From assembly GCA_001970855.1 (NCBI GenBank), contig LSSN01004018.1:1-27863 (forward strand): a stretch of 27,863 nt of DNA. Direction: 5' to 3'. Position numbers and translations under genes: made by a program. The notes beneath the pieces are model-generated. The model made no database searches and was not told the origin of the DNA. It saw only the letters and a list, made by a program, of their open reading frames with translations. Below are positions 10,198 to 23,031 of this stretch, one piece after another; the first letter of the stretch is position 1; the number at the start of each line of letters is the position of its first letter. The DNA comes from Smittium culicis (taxonomy: Eukaryota > Kickxellomycota > Harpellomycetes > Harpellales > Legeriomycetaceae).

Positions 10198-11390
10198 TAA
10201 TTGATAAGCAACTAAAGTTTTTCAATATAAGGTATATGAATAGATAAATTTGGAATTTTAGCGTATTTTTTATTACTAATTAAAATGTAATTTAATTTAT
10301 ATAATATATCAGTAGCTATACAGTAGAAAAGCAGTCTGAGTTTAAATATTCAAATGCTTGCTATAATTTTATTACCCACTCAAGAAAAGGTATTTGAGTT
10401 AATTTTTTATTTTTAAAAAAATATTTATATTCCCACCAATAATATTAATAAAATTTAATCTTTTTTAGACCGAAAAATAAACTAACGATAATGAAAAAGA
10501 GTAATTTTCTCAAAATAAAGATTTTTTTGTTTTAGATAAAAATCGCTTCAAAAACAAACCAAGTTGCGTTTATTTAATTGAACAGATTTGTTTACACTTT
10601 TTTTTACAGTTTTAATTAAAAGACTATGAACTAAAGCGAAAATACGTTTTTTTTGCATAATAAACGACATGCACCTTTTTTTTAATCTTTACCAACCACT
10701 TCCGTTTCTATACTAAAAAGGACTACACTATTACTACTAAAATTTACCAAAATGTGTTGTGACCTTTCTGAACACTCTTCATATAATTTTCGAAATTGTT
10801 TTACCTTTTATTCATGAATGGTAAATTAGTGCGTACTAAAAATAAGTTCTTTTAATGACACATGCTCAAAAAAAAAAATCGCATACCATTATTCCAAATT
10901 TTATAATTATTAAAACCCACTTTTTTATAAGTATTTTGGACATTTTATTACACTTATAATTGTGTGATTAAAACTTCGCCATACCTTAAAATTGATTAAT
11001 CAGTATACAATCTTGATTTTTTTTTTTTTACTGCTTAATAGTTGTTTTAGCCCAAGCTTTTACCCAATAAATTTTTTATTTAATAGTCCTTAAGGTTTAA
11101 TTGAATTTCTTTTGTAAAATATATTTATGTGTTTCCTAGTTTTATTTATAACCCTTGATAAACGTGCATAATAAATAAACTAAATTAAAATTATATATTC
11201 AAATTTTTTCTTACTTACCTATGCACAAAGAGAGAAGCATAACTAAAAAACTAAAATTTTTTGGTAAATGAAACGCAAGGTACTTGCTGTTTCAAACTTT
11301 ACTATTGCTTATTTTCCCAGATACTCTACTTTACTATTACAGGTAAATACCAAATAATCTTAAATAATTATTTATTAAAAGTACGAATAT
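10198..11390. other. AT-rich upstream region of the Scm3-like gene
   Basis: This stretch contains the promoter of the - strand gene ending at 10197 and then AT-rich sequence with long A and T tracts. I see no open frame, tRNA-like structure or repeat here. Confidence 0.6.
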
Positions 11391-11548
11391 GTCAAAGGTG
11401 AACCAAAGAGCTAACACACAGCTCCTGTATTAGAATCTGCAATTCAGCTTCTACACAGAATAAACCATCAAGAAGCACAGAGATAAAACATTGAAGAAAA
11501 TAATAATAATATTTTTAGCGTATTTGCTGGAAAAAAAATTTTATAAAA

Positions 11549-14095
11549 GAGCCCAGCTATGAGATTAAGTTATTCCCAGGACTCACTGAAGAATTGCTGT
11601 GAGACTTATATCACTTTTTCGTATCTTCAATTGCTGAAATTAAATAGAGAAAGTCGATTATACCACGCCCTAATAACCTCTAGAAGGCATATGAACTTTT
11701 GCCTCATAACTACATAAGGATCTGAGAATTAATAGGAAAATTATGATTAAATCCATTCGATATTCAGTAAAGAGCGCCAGAAAACGCAAGCCCAGTTAAT
11801 TACTTCATGCATAATTTTATCAACGATTCAAGCGAACTTTGCACAACCAAGCAATTTAATTCACGGGGATTATACGTTTTTTTCTATCTTAATTCACCTC
11901 GCAGGACACTCAGATCAGAATGGATCGCGCATATAAAGCTTCAAAGACACTCGGAACTCCCCCCCCCCACCCCCCGAAACTCTTTACTAATTAATCCAAA
12001 CCTATTTTTGATTCTAAAGATATTTTCGACTTTATAAACACATTTATAGCTTTTGAAAGTGCAGTATCTCGAACAGATCTGAATATAAGAAAGGATATAG
12101 GATTAAGGTGTGGATTAGATACACATTCATTAGCCAAATAGATAAATAGAACACCAATTAAACTCATTCAGTCCAAAGACTTGTGAAAAAACAGTATGTA
12201 TCAAGAGAAATATTTTAGTATACATTTTGTTTAGAGAGACCGTATGAAGAATCAATAGTAATATGCTAGTTGAGTATCTTTTACAGGACTCCGGGAATAT
12301 TCGTGAGCAAACATTAGGCCAGATCAGTAATAGAGGAGAGATTCTGGAAACATCTGCAGAAAAAAAAACGAAAAAAAGCCAAAAAGTGATAAAGTCAACG
12401 CAATTTCAGTTAGACCGAGGAATGACGGATACTATCGAGAGATAAATAATAAAATATCTGGAAAATAAAGTTATAATAAAAATTTCATCATAGCCGGTGC
12501 TTTTTCTCTTGAATTTTTACTATTCACAAAATTTTGGAATATTTGAAACCAGTTCTAAGCTTGAGGCTGCTGAATACATTTCTACCTCAAGCTCATTTGA
12601 AAATGACATCAAAACCAGCAGTTCTTACAATTATTTTACTCCTATTTTTAAAATCTATAAGATTTTTGGGAATATAAATCAATGAGTATTTATATGACTC
12701 ATTTAATTTTGCGAATTCTTTGAAAGTTTTGTTTTAAAATAATATGATAATAATAAAGAAGCTAGAGAAATCAGGATTTTTCACGAATTTGTAAAAATAC
12801 AATATCATATCAGCTCAAGATATGATTTAACTTCGAATGAAAATAAACATATGCTACTTATAATTGGATGTAAATTAACGAAAATTCAGTGGTTTAACAA
12901 GAAATCTTGTTTTACTTATAAAGCTATATCTACGATATGAAACCTCGCAAATTTTTTGAGAGTAATCATATTTTATGACTGTGGTACTCTTGATTGGCCA
13001 AATTATCGAAAGAAGTCTTTTAGGACACAAAAAAAACTGATTAGCTCACACAAAAGATTGGAACACAACAGATAAATTAATGAATCCTGAAGAGTAAATT
13101 TTAATATTGTGGAGGTACAGCTTTCGGGATTGGAATGGAGAACCATAAATTCGGATGAATTGGGAATTATAAATTTATCTGAATCAAGAGATTACAACTT
13201 ATGAATAAGAAGTTAGGCATATTGATCTAATGATATTCGAAGCTGCGCCAACTAAATTTATATTAAAATTGTGAAGATGCTTATAGTATTCATATATACT
13301 TTAAAATATCCACAAATACAATATATGAATGTGTTGATTAAATTATACAGCAAAATTTTGGTAACCTAATTAAGGAGGCTGATTGAAACACGCTCTCAGA
13401 ATATTTTGAAAATAATAGAGGAACTCTGGATCCATTTCATAGCTATAAGTATATGACCTCGATTAAAACCCGTTCTATCGATCAAAGCCCTCGAAGGTTC
13501 ACTGTCAAGGCTGACTTAGCAGATCGGAAAAAAAATCTACGCGACGTGAATATGATTGTAGCTCGTAGGAATACTCGAATTAAAACATTTACTTTATGGA
13601 AAAAATTCCGAGAAGCAGTATAAAAAACTTCTTTACCCATGTATAAGGGATATGGAAGCTGCCATATTGCTATTATTCATGAAATTTGATCCAAAAATAT
13701 AACTCACTAAGTTTTTAGAGCTAAAGAAAACATTACATTTGCTAATCCAAGTTGTAAATCGGAAACTTCATACCCAGAACGCCTTAAAATATTTTAAGAA
13801 GCCAATAATAACTTATTCGCATAAACTATACATGAACCATCAGGTAGAAAATCTGTGATACAGAAAAACAAGTATCGTTTTTTTTTAGAACGTAAAATAT
13901 GCGGATTTTTCCCAAAGATCTAGGACTTTTAGGGTCTGCCAAAAAATTGATATCAGAAAATCACTTAAAAATATAGATAATAAATACATCTATTTCCAGA
14001 GTAAGCTTAATTACTTGCAGTCAGATTATAAAATATTTGATACCAAAACTTGTGCTATAATAATAGTTAATTTTCAGAACTTTGGAAGAATTTAA
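11549..14095 (+). mobile_element. Decayed DIRS-type retroelement (RT/RNase H relic)
   Basis: One + strand reading frame stays readable for about 2.5 kb though broken by many TGA, TAG and TAA codons; stop-free runs of 65 (12743-12937), 44 (12941-13072) and 37 codons (13091-13201) lie in this same register. Order and motifs fit a retroelement polyprotein: a gag-like start (PGLTEELL, then a D.YHFF pattern, near 11573-11640); a gag-like helix VEYLLQDSGNIREQTLGQI near 12270; an RT-thumb-like stretch with EAREI and LTSNENKHMLLIIGCKL (12755-12880); NLANFLRV (12941-12964), as in the RT connection; VLIKLYSKI (13331-13357); and an RNase H-like TRSQNILKIIEELWIHF (13388-13438), comparable to the TRS...L..I...IW.H stretch of DIRS RNase H. 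Around 12040-12150 another frame is more open, so a small rearrangement is likely. No intact catalytic YxDD, tyrosine recombinase or terminal repeats were found. The relic may extend left to about 11390. It cannot encode protein. Confidence 0.5.
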
Positions 14096-17000
14096 AATAA
14101 AATTCCATGGCCAATATTTCTTTTTTAATTCTCGTATTTTATTTTCATCACCTTCATTATTCGAATTTAAACCATACATATGCGGAAGAGTAGAACCGGC
14201 AAAAGAATTCTCTTTTGATTCTGATTCTTTTAATATTTATTGAAAAAAGTATTTCAATATTAAAATGTAATGATCAGCGAAAATAACATCGAATCTTATA
14301 TTGAGTATTATAATCGATTCAAACTAAATTATACAGGTTAATAAAACATACTAATAAATGACTTTGTGGAATTAAGTTTATAGTAATAACTACAAAAAAA
14401 TTAATGCCACAAAATTTGACATGAAATCAGAAAATTATAAAAACCCCCACAAAAAGACAAAAGAAACATCATCAAAGAATAGGAAAAGTCAAAGGAAAAA
14501 TGGAAGCAAGACTAATCAAAAGAATTTAGTATCTCATTTAATAAATTCCCTTTTTTTGGCCAACACACTATTAATAAAATTAACACATTTCATAATCAAA
14601 TAAAATTTATTTCAAACTTTAAAATTTTTATTGCTTTAATAAATTTAAACCTAATGTAAATCAGATTTCAACATTAACCCTATGATCATACGCTGAAGAA
14701 AAGTGGATAATTTGGCCGCTATAGCTGACTCTTCTAGATATATTAACTTAATCAAGCATATTAATATTATTTTGTTCGATTCTAAAATAAAATAAATACT
14801 TTATAAAGCTAATATGACTAATATAAAATTATTGATTTCGCTTATTAGAGCATTTGCCGATAACTTATTGGCTTTAACTCTGTATAGATACTGATATCAT
14901 ACTCATGGTCAACTTAATACATTAACTATGCTGTTTAGTGTTTTTTTTTTGCTTGATTATATTTAAATTATAGATTATACATGAGACAAGAGACAAATCA
15001 ACTGAATCTTTTATAATATTTGTGGTTATGATTCCCAAAAATAGGCGATCCAACTCTTATATTGAAAATAAATACCATATCCACTCATACATGTTTCCCT
15101 ATTTATACACAGTTTCTACATTTTTGGAATATATGTATCCACAAATATAATAAAGCTCGCCTTTGAACAACTGATAAAACATAGTCTCAATTTTAACAAA
15201 TTTTTTTAATTTAGCTAAAAAATAATATCTCTGAGAATATGAAAACATTTTATTGCTTAAAATTTTCTAACTTTTTATTGGATAATAAATAATTACATAA
15301 TTTCCTAGGAACTGGACTCTACACTAGAAACTGTTTTCTGAGAATAATGTGAAGGTGTTATTTTAAAAGTGCTTAAGTCTTCCATTTTATTCTTAAAAAT
15401 TATCTTGAGCTATCTCTAATATTTCAAAGTCATTTTTTGTAGCTGTTATCAGGTAAGAAAAGCTCTGGAATACTATTTTTATTTTTCAAAAGAAATAAAA
15501 TAATTTATTAGTCGATTAAAGTTGATATATTATTATTAATTATTACAAAATACAATTATTATTATCCTTAATCAAGTTAATTAACTCATAAAAATCGGAA
15601 AATTTGGAACGGAAAGTATCTAAACACTTATAAAACGAAAAAAAACTTTTTATTATACTACCCTTTCCTCTTTGTGCATCGATATTTAGAAAGTTTTTAA
15701 TATCAGTTTAAGATTTTTTTGTTGATTTTGAAAGTTCGAATCGGGTTATGAATCATATTAAGTGACACATAAATGAATTTTACTAATAAAAATAATAAAA
15801 ACTATTTTTTAATTGAATAAAATGAATAGCTTAAATACTATAGAAATATCTAATCGATGATAATATCTGCAAAAAATAGCTATTTATCTATACTATATAG
15901 GATTTAAGAAAAAAATCAGGCCGAAAATTCAACTATTTTTATTATATGTAGTAGTGTAAATCTACCACAAGGGAGTGAAAACGATTATAATCCCATTTTA
16001 TGTGCGTAGCAATAAATAAATAAAAAAAAAACATATTTATTTTTGAATGAAAAGATAACCCCAAGATAAATAAAAACATGAAAGAGGATTGATCGGGTAC
16101 AAAGAAATTGTTAGATGATTTGTCAATTAATTGATTGAAAGATTAAAAGGATATTTATCTATTTTGGGTTTAAAAAGAGAATTGCCAAATTTATTGAAAA
16201 GAAAAATCTTTATAGAAAAAACGAAACTTTTTTTAATCGAAAAAAAGTAAAATAAAAATTAAAATAAAATACTTATGATGAATATTTGAAAACAAAGTTC
16301 AGGAGGTTTTTTTTTTACTTCTAAAGTATAAATTGGTAAGAAAAGAACAAAGGTGAAACGCTCTCGAAAATTTTAGTAAAATACTTATTACTTAGTTTAT
16401 ATTAAAAACTTCCTATATAAATAAAAAATATACATTTATAAGAAAATCTAAAAAAGTGAGAAAATAAGCAGAAGCTTAACTTTAAAAGAACACTTAGTTT
16501 AAAAATTATTATTTAGTTAGTTTTTTTTTTATTATTTTTTTTGAGAAATCATACTATATTTTACCTCACAGCAAAGAGTAAATATTCAAGCCTAAAAAGA
16601 TTCACAACAGGCAAACTTAATTTTAAAACCATAAATCCTTAATTGAAAATAAAGGTAAAGTAGACAAAAAAATCTACTATATATATTCTGTATTTAATCG
16701 CTAGATTTAATTCTTTTACATCCTAATTATCAGTTACTTTAGCAATCTGTCTGAATTTTTAAAAATTATAATATCATCTTTATATCCATATGTTTTAAAA
16801 TATAAGTTAATCCGTTGTAATTGTATATCTAATTTAAATAGTTTTTATTTTTTGGGTCAGAAATATATTTTTTTATGATTATTGATTTTTTTTGACCTGA
16901 ATTAAAAATGCATCAATGAATCTCTTTATATATAATTCTTGGTTTTTTTAATAAAATCTTTTTTGATATTAGTGGATTGATTAATGGATGTATTTAAATC

Positions 17001-17541
17001 TGGTAAAGGCAAATAAAAATTTTTTTATTTATTTTTTAATTTTCTTTTTAGTTGCTTTTTTAACTCTATTATAACTCAATAAATTAATTTATATTGATTA
17101 TAAATCAATACATGATTTTTTAAGCTAACCAAAGAACGCATTAGTTAAAATTCCTCATAAATTCATTTTTATTGTAAAAATTTCTATAGTTAAACTATCA
17201 TAGTAAAATTTAGTCGAAAATTGTTATTTTACTATATTTTTAAAAAAAAATTATTACTTGAAGGTATTTTCAGCTTTCTGTTTATCAATATATTTAATTT
17301 TATATTAATACCTAATGATATACCTTTATTTACTCAGTATTTCGATTTTTTCATAGCTGAAATATTTTGTATGAATAATTTTTTTATACAAAATTATGAA
17401 AAAGATTTCTCATTTTCAGATTTTTTAAAATTATTGTTATATTTTTTTCAACGGGAGCATCTATACTACATCTGTTCACACACTAATATTGTATTTTAAC
17501 GATAAAGATTTTTGCGAATTATTTTTTATACTAGTCTATAG

Positions 17542-17619
17542 TAGCTGCAATAATTATAATTATCATTATTTTACCCAGTATTGACACTTTAATAATAATA
17601 GTTATAATTATTTTAGCTA
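17542..17619. repeat. Imperfect inverted repeat, 29-bp arms
   Basis: The arm 17542-17570 (starting TAGCTGCAATAATTATAA) matches the reverse complement of 17591-17619 at 25 of 29 positions, with a 20-base spacer. One of the four differences would be a G-T wobble in a hairpin. It is long enough to be more than AT-rich chance symmetry and could be a fold-back element or a folded transcript. Confidence 0.6.
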
Positions 17620-20600
17620 TCGTAATCCATTGTAGCTTATTTTCCTTTGGAAAAAAAAATCCAAGAATAAATATCTTTAATGAATAGCAATTTTAATCTT
17701 CAATTTTTCGTTATAAAAATAGTAAAATTATTCTCTTTAATCAATTATTTTTGTATTAATTTAAATATAACGAACAATAATAGATAAATCAACTTATATC
17801 TTACTTATTAAAAAATTTTCAATTTACCTGATACAATTTATTTTCTAAATATAATTTTTAAATCAAAATTTTAATAGCCTCTATGAGACCAAAAATTTAT
17901 TTTGAGCATTGTTATACTATTTACATTTATAACTTTTCAAATCCATTTAAATCCATATGAACAAGGAAATATTTACTGCTTTCATCATTCTCAGTTTATG
18001 TGATTATTTTATTTATGTAAATATAAATTTCTGATTTTTTTTGAAGGCCTCAATTCCTATCAGACTTCTCGGAAATTCTAAACATTTTTAATTTTTGCTA
18101 TTTTCATATTATTTTAGTAATAATGTGCATTATTAAGTTCTTATGTTAGCTTTTTATTTTATATAAATTAATTATTAGGCTTATGATAAAAAAATAGTTA
18201 TATTATTTATTTGTTGAGGTTTTATCTAATATATTACGTTTTAACGTTAAAATACAACAGCTAGCTTTTAAAATTATATAATTGAGTCATCCAAAGTAAT
18301 TTTTAATAATTTTATAATTACGTCAAGATTTATTTTATTTTGAGTGCAAAATATATGATTCTTTCATTTTTCTAATTTTATAGGTAAAATCCCAAAAAGA
18401 AAATCATGTTTAGATTAAAACCGGAATTTTTTTATTAAACATCTTAAAGTATAAAATAATAATATTTCATGAATATCAAATTTTCTTCTATTAAAACTAT
18501 ATGTATTTATGAAATTCTTTCATAATTATTTAATATAATCTCAAATTTATCAACGAAAGAACCCCACCCCATTACAATATGCTATAAAAAAGGTTTATAA
18601 ATAAAATAAAAAAGTATAAAATAAATATAGTTCATATTAATTAGTAGAAAAATTGGATGTAAAATCCCTCCAAGTAATTTTAACTTACTCTATTGGATAT
18701 AATTAAAAATAATTAAACAAATTTATACATTATTCTATATAGGTATTAATATTAATTTTTATATACACAATTTATAAGATTTAGGTGTGCGTTAACAGTT
18801 TCCATTGATTAATATCAGTTATAGGTGAATTCTATCATTTTAAAAAAAGTTTATCTACCATTTGAATATATTAAATATAAGCATATTTGATTTTAAAATT
18901 AATCAATGTATTTTTCATGAATAACAATTTAAAAGTATTTATGTGTGACTATCTTATCCAATTATGGCGCATGTATTTTAATATTTAAAATTTATTAACC
19001 GTATATTCTGCTTTACAAAATAATTTTTTTAAAATAGCATAATAAATTAGGAGGTATTATTCAATTTTGTATTTATATATTTTAGTTAATAAAATTTTTT
19101 TTAAATAGATATTATTAAATGTGTAAGATTTTTTTTTAATTTTATTAATTACTTTCAGTCTTATAAACTCATTTTTTAAAAATAAATTAAGGTACGAATT
19201 AAGAATAGAATAATAATTTATGTTCAATATTTTATAATGGATCTCCTGAGATTAGTTCATATTAAATCATAATTTAAATTAAAAATCAATTTGTGATTTA
19301 ATTTAAAAAAAAATGGCGCGTAAATTCATATACAATAGTGAAACAACGCTTTAAACATAATAAAAAATACAGCCTTGCATTTTTCACTTTATGTCTCAAA
19401 ATTTTAAAATAAATAAACAATAAAATTAAAAAATTTATTACTCAATATAATTTTTTTCTCGGATACAAAGTGTTTACTTTAGCATTTTAAATAGAATAAT
19501 AGATTTAAACTAAACATAAGGCTTAAGGGTTTACTATTAATAAATTAAAATTTTTTTAACGTATGAGGCTAAAATATAAATTAAAAATTCTTAATTTAGA
19601 TAATCATCATTTATTATTGAATATATATCAAAAATAATCAAATTATTTCATGTTTTTATACTTAAAATACGAATAATTATAATATTAGAGCGCTATATTA
19701 TTGAAATATACTAAGAACGGTGTAAATTTTATAGATAATTTTTCTATTATAAGTTATTTAGTTATTTTATTATAGTAAAATTTTTTAATGATTACAGATA
19801 ATATCATAAATTAACTAAATTACCGTTTATTTTTACATTCAATTCATGAGTATATATTTGTTGAAGAAATAAATATTGAAAATTAAATTTATAAAATCAA
19901 ATAATTTATTATAAGATATCTATGTTGAATATTTTAATTCATAAAAAAATTACAACCTAACAATTACTCAATATAGAAAAATTAAGTATCAAAAATAAAT
20001 ATTAAGATTAAAATAATGATTAAATATAATCAATATAATAAATTATTGTACATTTAATTCATAAACATAAATCTTTTTTTTAATTCAAAATCAATAACAT
20101 GTCCGATAAATTAGATTAATAATATACTTTAGTCTATAAAAAATCATCAGAGTAAAAAAAGAACAATTTTGATAAATTTGAATTAAAATAGAAAGAATAT
20201 TTAGTGTAAAAGAATCAATGAAAATGATACTCATAAAATTTAATTCTAGTATATATACTGGAGTTAAATTGAATTAAATATAACTAAAAAATATAAATAA
20301 AAACACATGGAATGCATGAAAAAATACCAGAATAAAAAACAGAAATAATTTTCCAATGAACACTTATTTTAAACATAAAAAAATAAATATTCGAAAAAAT
20401 TCTATACACACAGTATTAAAATATTTTATTTATTCACCAGATATTGGTTTTAAAATATCATCAATTATATTTTAAACCATAAAATTTATAAAATTTTTAA
20501 TATTATTCACCTTAATAGTCAAGCTTTTTTAAAATAAGCTTAAAAATTTGCCATGAAAATAAATTAGTAAATAATTACTTCAAATTTCTGGTTTTGAAAT

Positions 20601-20846
20601 ATTTCCAGAGGTCCTTATTGATTCTTTTGAGTTGATATTTTTTAAGAGAAAGTGAAAACTGAAAAAAAAACCTATATTAATTAATAAGATAAAGAAATAT
20701 TTTTAAACATCATGGAATAAATATGGGTGTCATGATCCAATCACGACATTGTGATAAATCGTTATCAATTTTGATTTCGATTTTCACAAAATTAATCACC
20801 AAACATTTTACATTACTAATCATTTGATTAGAAATAGTTTATTTAC

Positions 20847-20876
20847 TTTTGCCAGAGATCCATTCTCTTGGCAAAA
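20847..20876. repeat. Compact hairpin with GC-bearing stem
   Basis: TTTTGCCAGAGA and TCTCTTGGCAAAA pair with a single bulged base, leaving a short TCCAT loop. The stem contains GCCA/TGGC and GAGA/TCTC, so it is not a trivial AT palindrome. It resembles a bacterial intrinsic terminator in shape, but the setting is eukaryotic, so no terminator is claimed. Confidence 0.6.
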
Positions 20877-21051
20877 TAGTTTTGCGATTTCTTAGTTTTT
20901 ATATAAGTATAAATACCTTGAGATTTTATTGATAAAAGTTCTTTAGCAATAAAATATCTTTTAAATCTAAACATCAACATTAAAAAACTATTATAATATT
21001 ACTCAGTTGCTAAGCCGTGACAATGGGTAATAAATCTCGCATATTCAATTT

Positions 21052-21074
21052 AAAAAAAAAAAAAAAAAAAAAAA
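21052..21074. repeat. Poly(A) tract, 23 A
   Basis: An uninterrupted run of 23 A, the longest homopolymer I noticed in the window. It could be the tail of a retroposed copy, but no coding relic is recognisable to its left, so it is listed only as a homopolymer. Confidence 0.95.
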
Positions 21075-21304
21075 CAATAATAATTTGAGACTAAATCTTT
21101 TATATGAAAAATATTCAATAATTATCATAAATGTCCTGAGTAATTTAGTCAAAACAGGAATTATATCAAAATTTGATTAAGAATAGTTAATAAACATATC
21201 TATTTTAGTTATTTACATACTAAATTTAATTAATGTTTTCATTAAGCCAATAAACACCATAATGATTGATATACCGTCAATAGTGTCGAAAATAAAAAAT
21301 AACG

Positions 21305-21348
21305 CTCAGCTAAGTAAAATTGAAAAATATTTTAATTTTTGAGCTGAG
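21305..21348. repeat. 44-bp fold-back sequence
   Basis: CTCAGCT at 21305-21311 and AGCTGAG at 21342-21348 are perfect inverted 7-mers, and the AT-rich interior (AAAATT...AATTTT) is also partly self-complementary. It is one of several GC-tipped hairpins in the desert. Confidence 0.5.
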
Positions 21349-23031
21349 TATCATAACTAATTTAAATAATTAAAATCCTGTCTCAACTACAGTTTTGAAT
21401 AAGTATTTAAATTATCTTTTTAAACAAAACCTGCTGATTGTAATTTTTTAAAAGATTATTAACGAAATCAAAGTTGTAATTAATTAATGGTTTTAAAAAA
21501 TTGTATAAGAATCTAATAGCCTAAAAATATTATACAAGTAAAATGGAGGACTCTAAAGGGTCTAATATTCAAATTAATACTAATAAAAAATTTTTTCTAA
21601 ATGATTTATCATTTTGAAAATAAATACAATAATATATCAATTACTATTTCTATGTATCAATATAGTTTAATTCCAAAATAATAGCACATAAAAAATCTAT
21701 TATTTTATAATTTTTTAAATGGATGAGCGTAAAAAAGACTTCTATCTAATTTATTTAAAAATTAATTAGCTCTATTGATTTTTTTTTTGAAGGTATAATA
21801 ATTATTTATTAATTATTTTAATTACTAAAAATTTTATGATTTTATAAAATGAATAAAATATTGATATTCAGAATTTACCTAATAAAAAATTTTATAAAAT
21901 GAAACCAAATTTAAAAGTTAAGAAATTGTATTGATTAGTTGCACAAAATAAGACAATGAATCAGGAATAAAAATATTTTATTAAAATTAATAAGTAATGT
22001 TGCTAAATTATTTTTGGGTTTATTTAATCTGTAATTTTAAATTATCTTGGAGATTATTTTAAAATTTATATTCCAATAATTAAGAATGAAAATTTCTATA
22101 TAAGATATTCACTACAAGTTGGATTGAAAATATATAGAATATTCTTAAACTGAAAAAATAAATATAATTTGACATATTATATTGCAGATTGCTTTAAGAA
22201 TATCAAAATTTCAAAAATAATCCCTAATATATCAATAAAGTAAACGAGATCTGAAGATTATTTTTAAATTATATTGGCATAATAAAATATTATTATTGAT
22301 ATTTAATTAATCATAGCATATCTATAACTTATTGAACGAGACTAGATCAATATTTTTAATGATATGAGCAAGCTGATTTTAATACATTTCTTAAAGAAAA
22401 TTATTTAATAGTAAATCTTTTCATAATAGAATATTGATTATTTACGAACTATATCCCTATAAACCTAAAGTTCTTTTAGAATTATATAAATATTAATACA
22501 TTGATATTAAATCCGGCTTCATACAGGATTAAAGAATTGATTTATAGATCAAAGATATATATTGGTATTTTGTATTTGTATATTATGTTCTTTAAATTGT
22601 AGCACTTTTACAATTAAAAGAGACCCAATTTGTAAAATCACATTAAAAATTATCATCCAGAAAAAAAAAAATTTTTTTATTTATATCAAATAAAAATTTC
22701 AAAAACAAGCTTCTAATAGAAAAACTGAAATGCTTTTTAAATTTAGTCTTTAATAATTTTATTTTTTAAATATTTGGACTGATAGCTATTAACGCAACAA
22801 ATCGCTTTCATCGCTCAGAATATCCCAATTATGAAAGGCAAAACTATTCGCAATTATAAAAATTAGTAGTAAAATCGCCTATTAATATTCTATAAAAAAA
22901 TACAACATAATTATTTCTACTTATGGTATTATAATTCCATATATTTTAAATTATTTTTCAATTTGATTTAATTTTTTTACTAATCTTAGTTAAACTAAAG
23001 CTATGACAAGAAATAAAAAAATCTATTTCGC

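Larger units (their letters stand above)
14096..22779. other. Extremely AT-rich gene desert
   Basis: Nearly 9 kb without a supportable gene. The sequence is dominated by A/T with rare G and C, and stops are dense in all frames. The longest open frame is 92 codons at 17221-17499 (+), without an ATG at its start and rich in Phe, Leu and Ile. Listed separately are fold-back sequences at 17542-17619, 20847-20876 and 21305-21348 and a 23-base A run. Such DNA fits old, mutated transposons, heterochromatin or a regional centromere; the sequence does not distinguish these. Confidence 0.6.

Noticed and set aside
14421..14603. 60-codon Lys-rich frame
   Set aside because: Composition follows an A-rich run (AAA and AAG codons); no motif; probably chance.
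14672..14690. A second piggyBac-like end (TTAACCCTATGATC)
   Set aside because: No matching AGGGTTAA end was found at a plausible distance to the right, so a lone TTAACCC is not enough.
15733..15750. GTTCGAATC resembling a tRNA T loop
   Set aside because: The bases on either side cannot form the 5-bp T stem, and no acceptor or anticodon arms are present.
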